Below are positions 48,352 to 57,999 of a stretch of 64,000 nucleotides of DNA, one piece after another; position 1 is the stretch's first letter; each line of letters starts with the position of its first letter. Where the stretch lies: NCBI RefSeq assembly GCF_023618015.1, contig NZ_JAJKBJ010000017.1, positions 1-64,000 of the forward strand, in the 5' to 3' direction. A model generated the notes under the pieces. That model saw only the letters and a list, made by a program, of their open reading frames with translations. It had not been told where the DNA came from and searched no databases. Source of the DNA: Legionella maioricensis (lineage in GTDB: Bacteria; Pseudomonadota; Gammaproteobacteria; Legionellales; Legionellaceae). The translations under genes and the position numbers were made by a program.

Positions 48352-48774
48352 TCAAAACGGCTTAACAACAACTAATAATACGATGCCCACAAGCAATAAA
48401 GTGGGCATTTCATTAAAGAAACGAAAGAACCGAGTGGATTTGACGTTTTTATCTGAAGAAAATAATTTAAGGTAATGACCGCAAGATAAATGGTAAACCC
48501 ATACTAAAAGCACCAGGCTCAATTTGGCATGCATCCAGGGCGCTTTTAAATAATAAGCAGGATTATAGCAGATTAACCATATCCCGAATAAAGTGGTGGC
48601 TACAGCTGCAGGCCAGGTAATTCCATAATAGAGTCGTCTTTCCATCACCTTAAATCGTTCAACACTAATGGTATCCTTGGTGTCCGCATGATATACAAAT
48701 AATCGAGGCAAATAAAACAAACCAGCAAACCATGCTACAAGTGCAATAATATGAAATGATTTAACAAACAACAT
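48352..48774 (-). CDS. hemJ: Protoporphyrinogen oxidase HemJ
   Basis: 140 residues with four membrane helices. HemJ signature: the H-I-I-A-L-V-A-W-F-A-G-L-F-Y-L-P-R-L helix with its conserved His near residue 8, and later W-M-H-A-K-L-S-L-V-L. It oxidises protoporphyrinogen IX to protoporphyrin IX at the inner membrane. It lies two bases after terC in the same direction, so they are co-transcribed. Confidence 0.9.
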   Translation of the reverse strand: MLFVKSFHIIALVAWFAGLFYLPRLFVYHADTKDTISVERFKVMERRLYYGITWPAAVATTLFGIWLICYNPAYYLKAPWMHAKLSLVLLVWVYHLSCGHYLKLFSSDKNVKSTRFFRFFNEMPTLLLVGIVLLVVVKPF

Positions 48775-48776
48775 AG

Positions 48777-49508
48777 CTACTTCCTCAAGTTATTTTGACG
48801 TTCTTTTCGTGCCTTCTTGATTAAATTTAAAGACTCAACCCCTAAAGAAAATCCCATGGCAAAATATAAATATCCTCTGGGGACATGAAACGAGAAACCG
48901 TCTGCAACTAACACCGTACCGATTAAAATTAAATAACTAAGCGCCAGCATTTTTATAGTTGGATGTTTGCTTATAAACGCACTTACCGGCTCACTGGCAT
49001 AAATCATAATAAGGATCGCACAAGTAATCGCTAAGGCCATTACCCAAAATTGGGTGGTTAAACCCACTGCAGTCAACACGCTATCTAAAGAAAATATAAC
49101 ATCCAGTAAGGCTACTTGAAGGACAACACTTCTAAAAGTAGCAGCAGAACGCAGTTTCGTGGATACGGGGGTTGCAGGGGGTTCATCCATCACATCCTGA
49201 TGGATTTCATCTGTTGCCTTCCAAATTAAGAAGGCACCACCAAGAAGTAAAAATATATCCCGAGCCGAGAAGGAAAAACTGCCAATAGTCATAAGGGGCT
49301 TCACTAATTTGACCATATACACGGCTGAGCCCAATAATATTAGTCGAGTTACCCAGGCAAAAGTAAGCCCCCATCTGCGCGCTTTTTTTCTTTTTTCTTT
49401 GGGAAGTTTTTCAGTCAAAATGGATAAGATAACCAAATTATCTATCCCTAAAACAATTTCAAGAATAATTAAAGCAACTAAACTCAAACCAATATCAATA
49501 AAATCCAT
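48777..49508 (-). CDS. TerC family membrane protein
   Basis: 243 residues, about seven membrane helices. The TerC/YgdQ-type motif E-I-V-L-G-I-D-N-L-V (about 17-26), D-I-F-L-L-L-G-G-A-F-L, and the second D-V-I-F-S-L-D-S-V repeat are present. Relatives act in metal (manganese) efflux or tellurite resistance; the role here is not known. First gene of terC-hemJ. Confidence 0.88.
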   Translation of the reverse strand: MDFIDIGLSLVALIILEIVLGIDNLVILSILTEKLPKEKRKKARRWGLTFAWVTRLILLGSAVYMVKLVKPLMTIGSFSFSARDIFLLLGGAFLIWKATDEIHQDVMDEPPATPVSTKLRSAATFRSVVLQVALLDVIFSLDSVLTAVGLTTQFWVMALAITCAILIMIYASEPVSAFISKHPTIKMLALSYLILIGTVLVADGFSFHVPRGYLYFAMGFSLGVESLNLIKKARKERQNNLRK

Positions 49509-49633
49509 GTATCATCCTAAGATAAGGCGTAAATATTCATTCTCTCTAAAATATTTGTAAAGGTAAATGATTCACTTTATTCGTTTGCTTCGTTATAATT
49601 ATTTCTGTCTAATTTATCAAGTGAGAAACGACA

Positions 49634-50965
49634 ATCATCAAATTTATCAAAAAGCTGTTAAAAAAAAATAGAGGACCTAAACTTCCTGTTGATTCAGCTT
49701 ATATAATCCCTAGAAATAAACATTCCATATCTAAAGCGGACATTAGCAACAATGCCATTAAAGTGCTTAATCGCTTAATAAGTGGTGGCTTTCAAGCCTA
49801 TCTTGTCGGAGGGAGTGTTCGTGACTTATTGCTTCATAAAGCACCTAAAGATTTTGATGTTGCAACTAATGCTACGCCAAATGAAATTAAAAATTTATTT
49901 CGCAATGGCAGAATCATTGGTCGTCGATTCAAACTGGTTCACATTTTATTTCACAGAGAAATTATCGAAGTAGCCACTTTTCGTGGACATGATGCCGTGG
50001 ATTCGAGCCAACAAACCAATGAACGCGGCATGCTAGTCCGGGATAACGTTTATGGTTCTCTTGATGAAGATGCATGGCGCCGGGATTTTACTGTTAATTC
50101 TCTTTACTACAATATTGGTGACTCCTCCATAATTGACTTTACTGGCGGCGTTAAAGACGTCCAGAAAAAGCTAATTCGAATGATAGGAGATCCGGTTACC
50201 CGTTATAAAGAAGATCCAGTACGTATGTTACGGGCGGTAAGATTTAGCGCTAAATTACATTTTAAACTTGCTCCTGAGACTGAGGCGCCCTTCCCTCAAA
50301 TCAGTTCCCTGATCACCCACGTCTCTAACTCACGCTTATTTGATGAAATAACAAAATTATATCAATGTGGTGAGGCAGAAACAGTTCAAAGACTTTTGAT
50401 CCAATATGGATTGTTTCATCACTTGTGTCCCCAGACCACCTCTTTATTGGAGAGCGAATATCCTGTTAATGCCTTAATTGGTATTGCGCTAGAAAATACA
50501 GATACGCGAATTCGTGATGGTAAACCAGTTACCCCTGCGTTTTTATTTGCAGTACTGCTATGGTTTCCTATGATAGAACTATCTAAAAAATTACAAAGCT
50601 CTGGATTAGATCCATTGCCCGCTATAGAAAAGGCCATGTCTTTAGTTATTGCAGAGCAAAATAAGATTATTTCCATTCCCAAGCGTTATACTCAAGTTGT
50701 AAGAGAGATCTGGTTATTGCAATACCGTTTTAGCAAAAGACTTGGAGGCAGAGCATACAACTTGCTTCAACATCCTCGTTTTAGAGCTGCTTTTGATTTT
50801 ATGGCCTTGAGAGCTCTGTCTGGAGACGAATCCATGGAGCTTGCCCAGTGGTGGACAACATTTCAAGAGGTCGATGAAACGGAACAAGCTAATATGATTG
50901 CTCTAATTACCCCGGCTGCTCCTGCAAAACCCAGACGTAGACGAAAACCCAAAGTTGTAAAATGA
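49634..50965 (+). CDS. pcnB: Poly(A) polymerase I with apparent non-canonical start
   Basis: About 443 residues if translation begins at an ATC at 49634 (or 49637). Nucleotidyltransferase motifs: L-V-G-G-S-V-R-D-L-L, F-D-V-A-T-N-A-T-P, then R-R-D-F-T-V-N-S-L and the C-terminal basic tail K-P-R-R-R-R-K-P-K. Similarity to the E. coli enzyme extends upstream of the first GTG (49763): I-I-P-R-N-K-H-S-I-S-K-A-D-I-S-N-N-A-I-K-V. No ATG, GTG or TTG occurs in that frame back to the stop at 49622. E. coli pcnB uses AUU. PcnB adds poly(A) tails that speed RNA decay. folK overlaps it by four bases. Confidence 0.88.
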   Translation: MIKFIKKLLKKNRGPKLPVDSAYIIPRNKHSISKADISNNAIKVLNRLISGGFQAYLVGGSVRDLLLHKAPKDFDVATNATPNEIKNLFRNGRIIGRRFKLVHILFHREIIEVATFRGHDAVDSSQQTNERGMLVRDNVYGSLDEDAWRRDFTVNSLYYNIGDSSIIDFTGGVKDVQKKLIRMIGDPVTRYKEDPVRMLRAVRFSAKLHFKLAPETEAPFPQISSLITHVSNSRLFDEITKLYQCGEAETVQRLLIQYGLFHHLCPQTTSLLESEYPVNALIGIALENTDTRIRDGKPVTPAFLFAVLLWFPMIELSKKLQSSGLDPLPAIEKAMSLVIAEQNKIISIPKRYTQVVREIWLLQYRFSKRLGGRAYNLLQHPRFRAAFDFMALRALSGDESMELAQWWTTFQEVDETEQANMIALITPAAPAKPRRRRKPKVVK

Positions 50966-51378
50966 ATGTATGCTATCTAGGCTTGGGATCTAATCAAAAA
51001 TTTCCTGAACGTCAAATCAGGCAAGCCATAGAGTCCATTAGCAATATTCCGTCTACTTCTGTGATTAAAACCTCAAGTTTATATTGGAATCAGGCTTGGG
51101 GACTCCAGGTGCAGCAAGATTTTTGTAATGCAATAGTAGAGATTACAACTCTTTTGCCCCCTTTATTGCTATTAAAGCATTGTAAAAAAATAGAACACAA
51201 ACAGGGGCGAATAAGAAAGAAACGGTGGGGACCAAGAACTCTTGATATTGATATTATCTTATATGGTAATCGAAGGGTAAACACTAAGAAACTTACGATT
51301 CCGCATCCTTATATGCAGTCAAGAGACTTTGTTCTTCTTCCTCTTTTAGAAATAAATCCAAATATTCAGTTACTCTAA
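50962..51378 (+). CDS. folK: 6-hydroxymethyl-7,8-dihydropterin pyrophosphokinase
   Basis: 138 residues. HPPK motifs: Y-L-G-L-G-S-N, the W-G-L-Q-V-Q-Q-D-F-C-N-A segment, and R-W-G-P-R-T-L-D-I-D-I-I-L-Y (about 91-104), which binds magnesium and ATP. Slightly short for the family (about 160). It transfers pyrophosphate from ATP to the pterin in folate synthesis. It overlaps pcnB (ATGA), a common pairing in gammaproteobacteria. Confidence 0.92.
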   Translation: MNVCYLGLGSNQKFPERQIRQAIESISNIPSTSVIKTSSLYWNQAWGLQVQQDFCNAIVEITTLLPPLLLLKHCKKIEHKQGRIRKKRWGPRTLDIDIILYGNRRVNTKKLTIPHPYMQSRDFVLLPLLEINPNIQLL

Positions 51379-51431
51379 TCAAAGGATCTACTACACTATA
51401 ACTTAATGATTCTATTTAAGAAGAGGTCTTT

Positions 51432-51851
51432 ATGTATTCTAATATTTTATTTGCTACAGACTTACTCAGTGAACACAGTCATCTCACTAAAAAAGCAGCC
51501 GCAATTGCAAAGCAATTTCATGCAACCCTCTTTCTTTTACATGTTATTGAGTTACCTGCAAGCATTCAGCTGGCTCAAGGACTTGGCTTCACAGAGTTAG
51601 CAAATCCGGCTAAAGATGATGCACAAACCGTTTTATCGCTTATTGGCGAAACACTTAATATACCAGTTAAACAACAATTTGTAGAAATTGGCTCCGTTAA
51701 AGAGCACATCTTTAATAAAGTTAAAGAGTTACGTTGTGAGCTTATAATTATTGGTAGCCATGCATCCACAGGGCTACACTCTTTTCTAGGAAGTACAGCA
51801 AATGCTGCAGTAAATCATGCGCCTTGTGACGTATTAACATTAAGAGTGTAA
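51432..51851 (+). CDS. Universal stress protein A family
   Basis: 139 residues. UspA fold with Y-S-N-I-L-F-A-T-D-L at the start and the ATP-binding-type end G-S-H-A-S-T-G-L-H-S-F-L-G-S-T-A-N-A (about 112-129). Universal stress proteins help survival in stationary phase and stress; Legionella has several. A GAGGT site precedes the ATG, and the gene is 53 bases after folK. Confidence 0.9.
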   Translation: MYSNILFATDLLSEHSHLTKKAAAIAKQFHATLFLLHVIELPASIQLAQGLGFTELANPAKDDAQTVLSLIGETLNIPVKQQFVEIGSVKEHIFNKVKELRCELIIIGSHASTGLHSFLGSTANAAVNHAPCDVLTLRV

Positions 51852-51895
51852 CTTATTAACGACTTTAATAAGATAGGTATCCAACCTAAGTACAT

Positions 51896-52055
51896 GTAGC
51901 CTGGTTGCTTGCAACCGGGATCAAAATGTGAGTCAATTTCTTGAGAGCCAGATAAGAAACAGTCGCCATTACGAACAAAGTGAAGGAATCTAGAGCGGAT
52001 TTTCAACAAAGCATCGCTCTTGATTGCTTCGCCAAGCTCGCAACAACGCGATAGG
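51896..52055. repeat. Compound REP-like repeat region
   Basis: 51896-51925 (GTAGCCTGGTTGCTTGCAAC then CGGGATC) is a partial family-B element. 51970-52055 is family A: GTCGCCATTACGAACAAAGTG on one side and GATTGCTTCGCCAAGCTCGC on the other, opposed like a palindrome. It occupies the gap between the usp gene and der, which converge. Confidence 0.55.
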
Positions 52056-52059
52056 CTCA

Positions 52060-53448
52060 CTATTTTTTACTTTTAACTCGCTTCATTAATCTTCTTTTTT
52101 TATTTACTTGTCTTTGAGATAGTTTATTTTTTTTCTCTGCAAAAGGATTGTCCCCCCCCTTAAATTCGATTTTTAAAGGAGTACCTACTAATTCTAAATG
52201 CTTAATAAACTCATTATTTAAGTAACGCTTATAACTTTCCGGTAGTTCGTTTAATTGGTTGCCATGAATTACAATTACTGGTGGATTATGCCCACCAATA
52301 TGAGCGTACCTTAACTTAATTCGACGACCATTAACACAAGGAGGAGTATGTTTTGTGCTAATATCTTGCAATAACCTGGTTAATCTTGGCGTAGAAAAAG
52401 ACTGGGTGGCTGAAGCATAGGCCTCGTTTATATCTTTAAATAATCCGCCCACACCACTGCCGTGCAAGGCCGATATAAATCTTATTTTGGCAAAATTAGC
52501 AAAATGTAATCGCCTAGAGAGTTCATCCTTTACCCTTTCTTTATGTTCTTCATCCAAACCATCCCACTTATTAATTGCAATAACCAAAGCTTTACCAGAT
52601 TCGATAATGAAACCAAGTAAATTCATATCTTGATCAGTGATCCCTTCATTAGCATCAAGAAGTTGCAGACAAACATTAGATTCTTTTATAGCTTGTAATG
52701 TTTTTATTACAGAGAATTTTTCAATTTTCTCGTCGACCCTGGATCTTCTCCGCACTCCGGCTGTATCTATAAGGATATAATGTTGGTTATCTCTTTCAAA
52801 GGGAATCGAAATACTGTCACGGGTTGTCCCTGGCATATCATAAACAACAACTCGTTCTTCACCCAAAATACGATTAATCAGTGTTGACTTGCCAACGTTG
52901 GGACGACCTGCAAAAGCTATTTTAATTGCATGATCATTCGTTAGCTCTTCAACTTCAGAATTAAAAGGAGTTAAAACCTCTTCAAGTAAACCACTAATAC
53001 CGCTACCATGTGATGCTGAAATGGAGTGTACATCCACTATGCCTAAAGATTGAAAGTCAGAGCAGGCTATATCATCATCCAATCCCTCAGTTTTATTTAC
53101 AACCAAGTGAATTTTTTTATTAAGCTTTCTTAAATTAGCAGCAATATTTTCATCTATACCCGTTAATCCGGATCGTCCATCAACGATAAAGAGAACAACA
53201 TCGGCCTCATTTAGAGCAATTGCTGACTGTTTTGACATTAAATTATCAACAGCAATATCCTCAACTCCAATACCACCAGTATCAACTACAATAAAAGGCC
53301 TGTCGTTGTATAGAGCTTGTCCATACTGCCTGTCACGGGTCAATCCAGGAAAATCAGCAACAAGAGCATCCTGTGTTTTAGTTAGTCTATTGAATAGTGT
53401 CGATTTTCCGACATTTGGGCGCCCAACAAGGGCAATAACAGGGATCAT
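52060..53448 (-). CDS. der: Ribosome-associated GTPase Der (EngA)
   Basis: 462 residues. Two consecutive Era-like GTPase domains, each with G-R-P-N-V-G-K-S-T (about 8 and 181), D-T-G-G and D-T-A-G, and N-K-T-E / N-K-W-D specificity motifs, then a KH-like C-terminal domain and a basic tail. Der is essential for 50S ribosome assembly. It is the last gene of the hisS-yfgM-bamB-der transcript and follows bamB by three bases. Confidence 0.97.
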   Translation of the reverse strand: MIPVIALVGRPNVGKSTLFNRLTKTQDALVADFPGLTRDRQYGQALYNDRPFIVVDTGGIGVEDIAVDNLMSKQSAIALNEADVVLFIVDGRSGLTGIDENIAANLRKLNKKIHLVVNKTEGLDDDIACSDFQSLGIVDVHSISASHGSGISGLLEEVLTPFNSEVEELTNDHAIKIAFAGRPNVGKSTLINRILGEERVVVYDMPGTTRDSISIPFERDNQHYILIDTAGVRRRSRVDEKIEKFSVIKTLQAIKESNVCLQLLDANEGITDQDMNLLGFIIESGKALVIAINKWDGLDEEHKERVKDELSRRLHFANFAKIRFISALHGSGVGGLFKDINEAYASATQSFSTPRLTRLLQDISTKHTPPCVNGRRIKLRYAHIGGHNPPVIVIHGNQLNELPESYKRYLNNEFIKHLELVGTPLKIEFKGGDNPFAEKKNKLSQRQVNKKRRLMKRVKSKK

Positions 53449-53451
53449 TAA

Positions 53452-54606
53452 TTAACTCACAGATAATTGATTGAGCATTCCATTGTCGGTTAATACATAC
53501 AGTTTTTTTCCAACTACATTTGGAGATATAGTTACTCCACCAGATAATTGCGAACGTGCCAATAACTCTCCCGTTTGCGATCCGATAAAATGTAAGTACC
53601 CTGTTTTATCCCCAACAACCAGATCATGGCCGATGAGAACAGGTTCTGTAAGACCTCTTGCTTTTAATGCGGTTTGTTTCCAGTTAACATGGCCTGTACG
53701 TCTATCTAAAGACCAAATAACATCATTGCTATCCGTCAAATATAGAGTATTAGCGCTTAACACCATATTCTTATACACAGAGCCCGGCTTGCGCCAGATA
53801 AATTGACCATCAGTAAGCGATAAAGCACCGATGTATCCCTGATAACTGGCTAAGTAGGCCACTTTATCTTTTACTATAGGATCAGAATCGATATCTACCA
53901 AACGTTCCACATCACTTGCTCCTGTAGCATAAGCAATACTACGCTGCCAGACTACACGGCCAGTTTGCAGCTCCAGAGCATCTAATTGGCCGTCAGAAAA
54001 GCCAATAAGAACTAAATTATCCACAATAATTGGAGAAGAGCTCGCTTTTAGCACCAGACTCGGGGAGCCATGCTCGGCTGTCCATAATTGTTTCCCATTT
54101 ACTGCATCAAAGGCAAATACTTTACCATCGATAGTTTTTGCAATTACTTTTTGATGAGCTAATGCCGGCGGCGATAAGACCTCACCTGAAACTTTATTCT
54201 GCCACAACTCTCTACCATCTGCCTGGTTTAACAAGGCCACAGTAGATGCATTAGTTCCAACTGCGATAAATCCTTCTGATATACTTGGCCCACTGACAAT
54301 GCCATGCTTCAACTGGGTAGACCATTTGATTTTACCATCACTTTTATTAACTGCCTGGATTAAGCCGCTAACATCAGCTGTATAAATGATATCGCCACGA
54401 ATTACTGGCTTAAGTTTTAAGTATTCCTTGGTTTTATGTGCTTTTCCAACAGGTGAACTCCAATTCTGTGATACTTTAATTTGGGGCTCAATTTGTTTTA
54501 AATCTTTTGGCTTAGGAGTGTTATCCTTGCCCAGCATGTAATCATCAACTTGGGAACATCCCTGAGCCAGAGAACATATCAATAAAACTAATAATCGAAT
54601 TTTCAT
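53452..54606 (-). CDS. bamB: Outer membrane assembly lipoprotein BamB
   Basis: 384 residues. Lipoprotein signal with lipobox A-Q-G-C (Cys17), then an eight-bladed beta-propeller of PQQ-type repeats (for example G-K-I-K-W-S-T-Q, G-R-E-L-W-Q-N-K, G-K-Q-L-W-T-A-E, G-R-V-V-W-Q-R-S). BamB is a periplasmic member of the BAM complex that folds outer-membrane proteins. The gene order hisS-yfgM-bamB-der is conserved in gammaproteobacteria. Confidence 0.95.
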   Translation of the reverse strand: MKIRLLVLLICSLAQGCSQVDDYMLGKDNTPKPKDLKQIEPQIKVSQNWSSPVGKAHKTKEYLKLKPVIRGDIIYTADVSGLIQAVNKSDGKIKWSTQLKHGIVSGPSISEGFIAVGTNASTVALLNQADGRELWQNKVSGEVLSPPALAHQKVIAKTIDGKVFAFDAVNGKQLWTAEHGSPSLVLKASSSPIIVDNLVLIGFSDGQLDALELQTGRVVWQRSIAYATGASDVERLVDIDSDPIVKDKVAYLASYQGYIGALSLTDGQFIWRKPGSVYKNMVLSANTLYLTDSNDVIWSLDRRTGHVNWKQTALKARGLTEPVLIGHDLVVGDKTGYLHFIGSQTGELLARSQLSGGVTISPNVVGKKLYVLTDNGMLNQLSVS

Positions 54607-54637
54607 AAAACTAAAACCTTATTATTATCAATAAAAA

Positions 54638-55312
54638 TTAAGTAGATTGCACTTTTTTATCATCAGAAATCATGGATTGAGTTTTCACGGCTAATTCATT
54701 GGTTTTCATTTCTAAAAATAAATTACCCATCCCATTCGTTTTTACCTCATCTATGGCTAAGCGATAAGCTGCGATTGCTTCCTGGTATTGCCCCGTTGCT
54801 CCATAAATATCACCTTTTAATTCATTGATGACGGGCAAGTAGGTTTCATCTTCGATCGTACTCAATTCACTTAATGCATTTGCATAGGATTTCTTTGCCG
54901 CCAATATGCGTGCAATACGAATCTTTGCTATTTGTTTTAAGGCGGCCATATTACTCTTATTGGCTACAATCGATAATTCATCTTTAGCCTGATCGAGCTT
55001 ATTTTTAGAAACATAAATTTTTGCAAGCGTCATGTGAGCTACATCTGCATATACAGAATGATCATAATCTTTAATTAATTCATTAGCATAGGATCTTACG
55101 GATTTTATATTCTGATTTGACAAGGCAATCATCATATTTTCATAAGTAACGGATGCCTGCTGCGTTAATTTGTCATGATGCCAGTTCATATACCTATATC
55201 CAGCGATACAAAGGAGGATCAGTGACAAAAAAACAGTTACAATGTTCCCGTAACGTTTCCACCATTTTTTCATTACTTCTAATTGTTCATCTTCCGTCAT
55301 ATACACTGACAT
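54638..55312 (-). CDS. yfgM: YfgM-like periplasmic chaperone/ancillary SecYEG protein
   Basis: 224 residues from the ATG at 55312, with GGGAGCGG just upstream; a TTG at 55327 is the earlier alternative. A short cytoplasmic start, one membrane helix (about 27-42), and a periplasmic TPR-like domain (for example Y-A-D-V-A-H-M-T-L-A-K-I-Y). In E. coli YfgM interacts with SecYEG and PpiD. It sits between hisS and bamB as usual. Confidence 0.9.
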   Translation of the reverse strand: MSVYMTEDEQLEVMKKWWKRYGNIVTVFLSLILLCIAGYRYMNWHHDKLTQQASVTYENMMIALSNQNIKSVRSYANELIKDYDHSVYADVAHMTLAKIYVSKNKLDQAKDELSIVANKSNMAALKQIAKIRIARILAAKKSYANALSELSTIEDETYLPVINELKGDIYGATGQYQEAIAAYRLAIDEVKTNGMGNLFLEMKTNELAVKTQSMISDDKKVQST

Positions 55313-55327
55313 AATCCGCTCCCGCAA

Positions 55328-56605
55328 TTATCCTAAATAATCGTGTAAAAATTGATTGATATTACTCTGTTCAACAGTTATTTGCTCTGCTTCTTTGCGC
55401 AGATCTTTAATACTAACTCGTTGATTCGCAATTTCATCTTCGCCTAAAATCAAAGCCAGTCTGGCTCCACTTTTATCCGCTTTTTTAAACTGGCTTTTAA
55501 AACTACCCCCAGCTGTATTGGTTATTATTTCCATGGTTGGGTAGGTATTGCGAATTGTTTCCGCGATAACTAATCCCTTTAACACCGCTTGGGCATTTGT
55601 AGCGATAATAAATAAGGACTCTTTACTAGTACTTTTTTCTGATAAATTTAATGTTTCCATCAAGAGAAGAATTCTTTCTATACCCAAAGCAAAACCGGCC
55701 GCAGGTGTAGAGGTTCCCCCAAGTTGCTCAACCAATACGTCATACCGGCCCCCCGCACACACAGTGGCCTGACTACCTAATTTATCAGTAACCCATTCAA
55801 AAACAGTATGCCCATAATAATCAAGACCTCTAACTAAAAATGGATTAATGGTATAAGGTATTTCTAATGCGTTCAGACCATCACAAAATGATTGGAAGTG
55901 CGCGCGACTTTTTTCGTCTAAAACATCAATTAATTTGGGAGCTTTGGCTATCAGTTGCTGTAAATCAGGATTCTTGCTATCAAGAATACGCAAGGGATTT
56001 CTCTCCAATCGTTTCTTACTGTCCTCATCCAGCTCATCATAGTGATCACGCAAATACTCTACTAATACCTTTTTATAGCGCTGTCTTTCAGATAATTCGC
56101 CTAAAGTATTAATCTGTAACTCAACGTCATTAGCAAAACCCAGCTGTGTCCATAATCTGCGACAGATTGATATCAATTCCAGTTCTATAGTTGAATCAGC
56201 CATTCCAAAAGCTTCAACGCCAAACTGAGTAAATTGGCGATATCTCCCTTTTTGGGGTCGCTCATGGCGAAACATTGGTCCCATATACCATAGTTTTTGC
56301 TGTTGATTGTGTAACAAGCCATTTTCCAGACAGGCTCGAACACATCCGGCAGTCCCTTCGGGTCTGAGAGTTAAGCTATCCCCATTGAGATCATTGAACG
56401 TATACATTTCCTTTTCTACTATATCAGTGACCTCACCGATAGTTCGTTTGAATAATTGCGTACTTTCAATAATGGGAAAACGTATTTCCTGATAACCATA
56501 TCGTGAAAGACAATCAACAAAATTTTGCTCAATATACCGCCACATAGACGTTCTATCTGGCAATACATCATTCATTCCTCGGATTGCTTGAATTCGTTCA
56601 GACAC
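55328..56605 (-). CDS. hisS: Histidyl-tRNA synthetase
   Basis: 425 residues. Class II motifs: R-G-M-N-D-V-L-P at the start, T-L-R-P-E-G-T-A-G (motif 2 region), F-R-H-E-R-P-Q-K-G-R-Y-R-Q-F and the HisA box R-G-L-D-Y-Y-G-H-T-V-F-E-W. The C-terminal anticodon domain is present. It overlaps the end of the rodZ-like gene by eight bases. Confidence 0.97.
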   Translation of the reverse strand: MSERIQAIRGMNDVLPDRTSMWRYIEQNFVDCLSRYGYQEIRFPIIESTQLFKRTIGEVTDIVEKEMYTFNDLNGDSLTLRPEGTAGCVRACLENGLLHNQQQKLWYMGPMFRHERPQKGRYRQFTQFGVEAFGMADSTIELELISICRRLWTQLGFANDVELQINTLGELSERQRYKKVLVEYLRDHYDELDEDSKKRLERNPLRILDSKNPDLQQLIAKAPKLIDVLDEKSRAHFQSFCDGLNALEIPYTINPFLVRGLDYYGHTVFEWVTDKLGSQATVCAGGRYDVLVEQLGGTSTPAAGFALGIERILLLMETLNLSEKSTSKESLFIIATNAQAVLKGLVIAETIRNTYPTMEIITNTAGGSFKSQFKKADKSGARLALILGEDEIANQRVSIKDLRKEAEQITVEQSNINQFLHDYLG

Positions 56606-57161
56606 CTTTTTTCTCCAATGGTGACATCTGAGCGCTAGGAGCCAACAAAGATTTCATCTTGGATAAATCGGTTAATTTTAGCTCATTAGTCGTTTGATTC
56701 AGAGATAAATCGCTTACAGTCTTTTTAGCTGAATAAACAGGTTGATTGTCTCTATTTTTTTGCCACCAAACACCCACTGCGACCATAACTCCCACAGCAA
56801 ATACTATAGTAAACCAACGAATGACGTGTTCAGCTTTATGCGACTCTCGCTTGCTTTGCCATAGAGCACGCTCTGGTTTTTTTTCAAATACGTATTGGGT
56901 ATCAAATACAGCAAGAAAAGGATCAGGAGAAACACCTAATAGTTTAGAATAGGCGCGCAAATACCCTTTCACAAAAACAGGCTCCGGTAATAAATTAAAC
57001 TCACCAGTTTCAATTAACTCAATAATACGTGTTCTTAAGTGCAGTTTACTCGCTACATATTCGATAGAATAACCTTTTTGTTGACGTATACTTGAAAGCT
57101 GTACTCCTGGATTATTAATCTCAGGATTATTTATTTCATCCATTGACGGCGTTGTATTCAT
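56598..57161 (-). CDS. rodZ: RodZ-like protein, short
   Basis: 187 residues from the ATG at 57161, with GGAG six bases upstream. The N-terminus is a helix-turn-helix (about 18-85; L-S-S-I-R-Q-Q-K-G-Y-S-I-E-Y-V-A) followed by one membrane helix (about 114-130). RodZ links MreB to the wall synthesis machinery. The periplasmic beta domain (DUF4115) usual in E. coli RodZ is missing; the tail after the helix is short and polar. It overlaps pilF by 26 bases. ispG, often next to it in other species, is absent. Confidence 0.82.
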   Translation of the reverse strand: MNTTPSMDEINNPEINNPGVQLSSIRQQKGYSIEYVASKLHLRTRIIELIETGEFNLLPEPVFVKGYLRAYSKLLGVSPDPFLAVFDTQYVFEKKPERALWQSKRESHKAEHVIRWFTIVFAVGVMVAVGVWWQKNRDNQPVYSAKKTVSDLSLNQTTNELKLTDLSKMKSLLAPSAQMSPLEKKGV

Positions 57162-57912
57162 TATTTACTCCACTATTATCAGTATGCGGATCCATTTTTT
57201 TTAAGTTATTTTCATATTCTGCTGCTATTTCATACTTCCCTGCTTTGTTAGCAATATCCTTAGCTAAAGATAAAAAAATCATGTCATTTAAAACCAAATC
57301 AGGATGTTTTTGCATCATTTCCAGAGCTTCGCTGTCATGCCCCTCTTTACTTTCTATCTTAACCAGTTCATAAAGAGATACCCGCCGAGATGGATCTTGA
57401 TTTAACGCACTCGTAAAGTATAACTTGGCTTTGTCGAGATCTGGAATAGCCTGAGCACAAAGGCCTGCATTTTCATATGCTCCAGCAGTATGGACATACT
57501 GCTCGTCTTTAACAGCTTTTAAAAAATATGTTTCAGCTTTTTTGTACTGTCCTTGACGGCACAAAAAAGTTCCATAGTTATTAAGTTGAGCCCCACCATT
57601 GGAAGATAAGGAAATAGCTTTTAAATAGTATTTTTTGGCCTGCTCTAACTCATTGGTTTGCTCAAAATAATATGCGATTGAAGCATTAACATCCGGTGAG
57701 TTTGGCTCTTGCTCCAAGGCAGTAAGAAACTTCTTTTTTGCCCTTGGTCTATCACCTTGTTTTAAATAACCTAAACCTAATTGCACGTTAAACGATGCTG
57801 CCTTGCTCAGATCAGGTTTTTTACTGTTTTCTACTGGATTCGTTTTGGTATGATGACAAGCCAGCAAAAACAGGCAAGCCATTATTATCAAGAACCGTAA
57901 AGCTTTTAGCAC
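57136..57912 (-). CDS. pilF: Type IV pilus biogenesis lipoprotein PilF/PilW
   Basis: About 258 residues, GTG start (57912, with GTG at 57921 as alternative). Lipoprotein signal (L-L-A-C) then six or so TPR repeats (for example A-S-F-N-V-Q-L-G-L-G-Y-L-K-Q-G-D, L-N-N-Y-G-T-F-L-C-R-Q-G-Q). PilF/PilW helps the PilQ secretin insert in the outer membrane. It lies between rlmN and rodZ, the conserved order. Confidence 0.9.
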   Translation of the reverse strand: MLKALRFLIIMACLFLLACHHTKTNPVENSKKPDLSKAASFNVQLGLGYLKQGDRPRAKKKFLTALEQEPNSPDVNASIAYYFEQTNELEQAKKYYLKAISLSSNGGAQLNNYGTFLCRQGQYKKAETYFLKAVKDEQYVHTAGAYENAGLCAQAIPDLDKAKLYFTSALNQDPSRRVSLYELVKIESKEGHDSEALEMMQKHPDLVLNDMIFLSLAKDIANKAGKYEIAAEYENNLKKMDPHTDNSGVNNEYNAVNG

Positions 57913-57999
57913 AATTACCACTTGAGATTAGAAATGATTTTGCATTATAACCGCTAACTGAGAAATTAAAAATGATTTGTCATCGCATTTCTAAACTAA

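Noticed and set aside
49763..50965. pcnB starting at GTG 49763
   Set aside because: Would remove the conserved I-P-R-N-K-H-S-I-S-K segment found in poly(A) polymerases; an upstream non-canonical start fits better.
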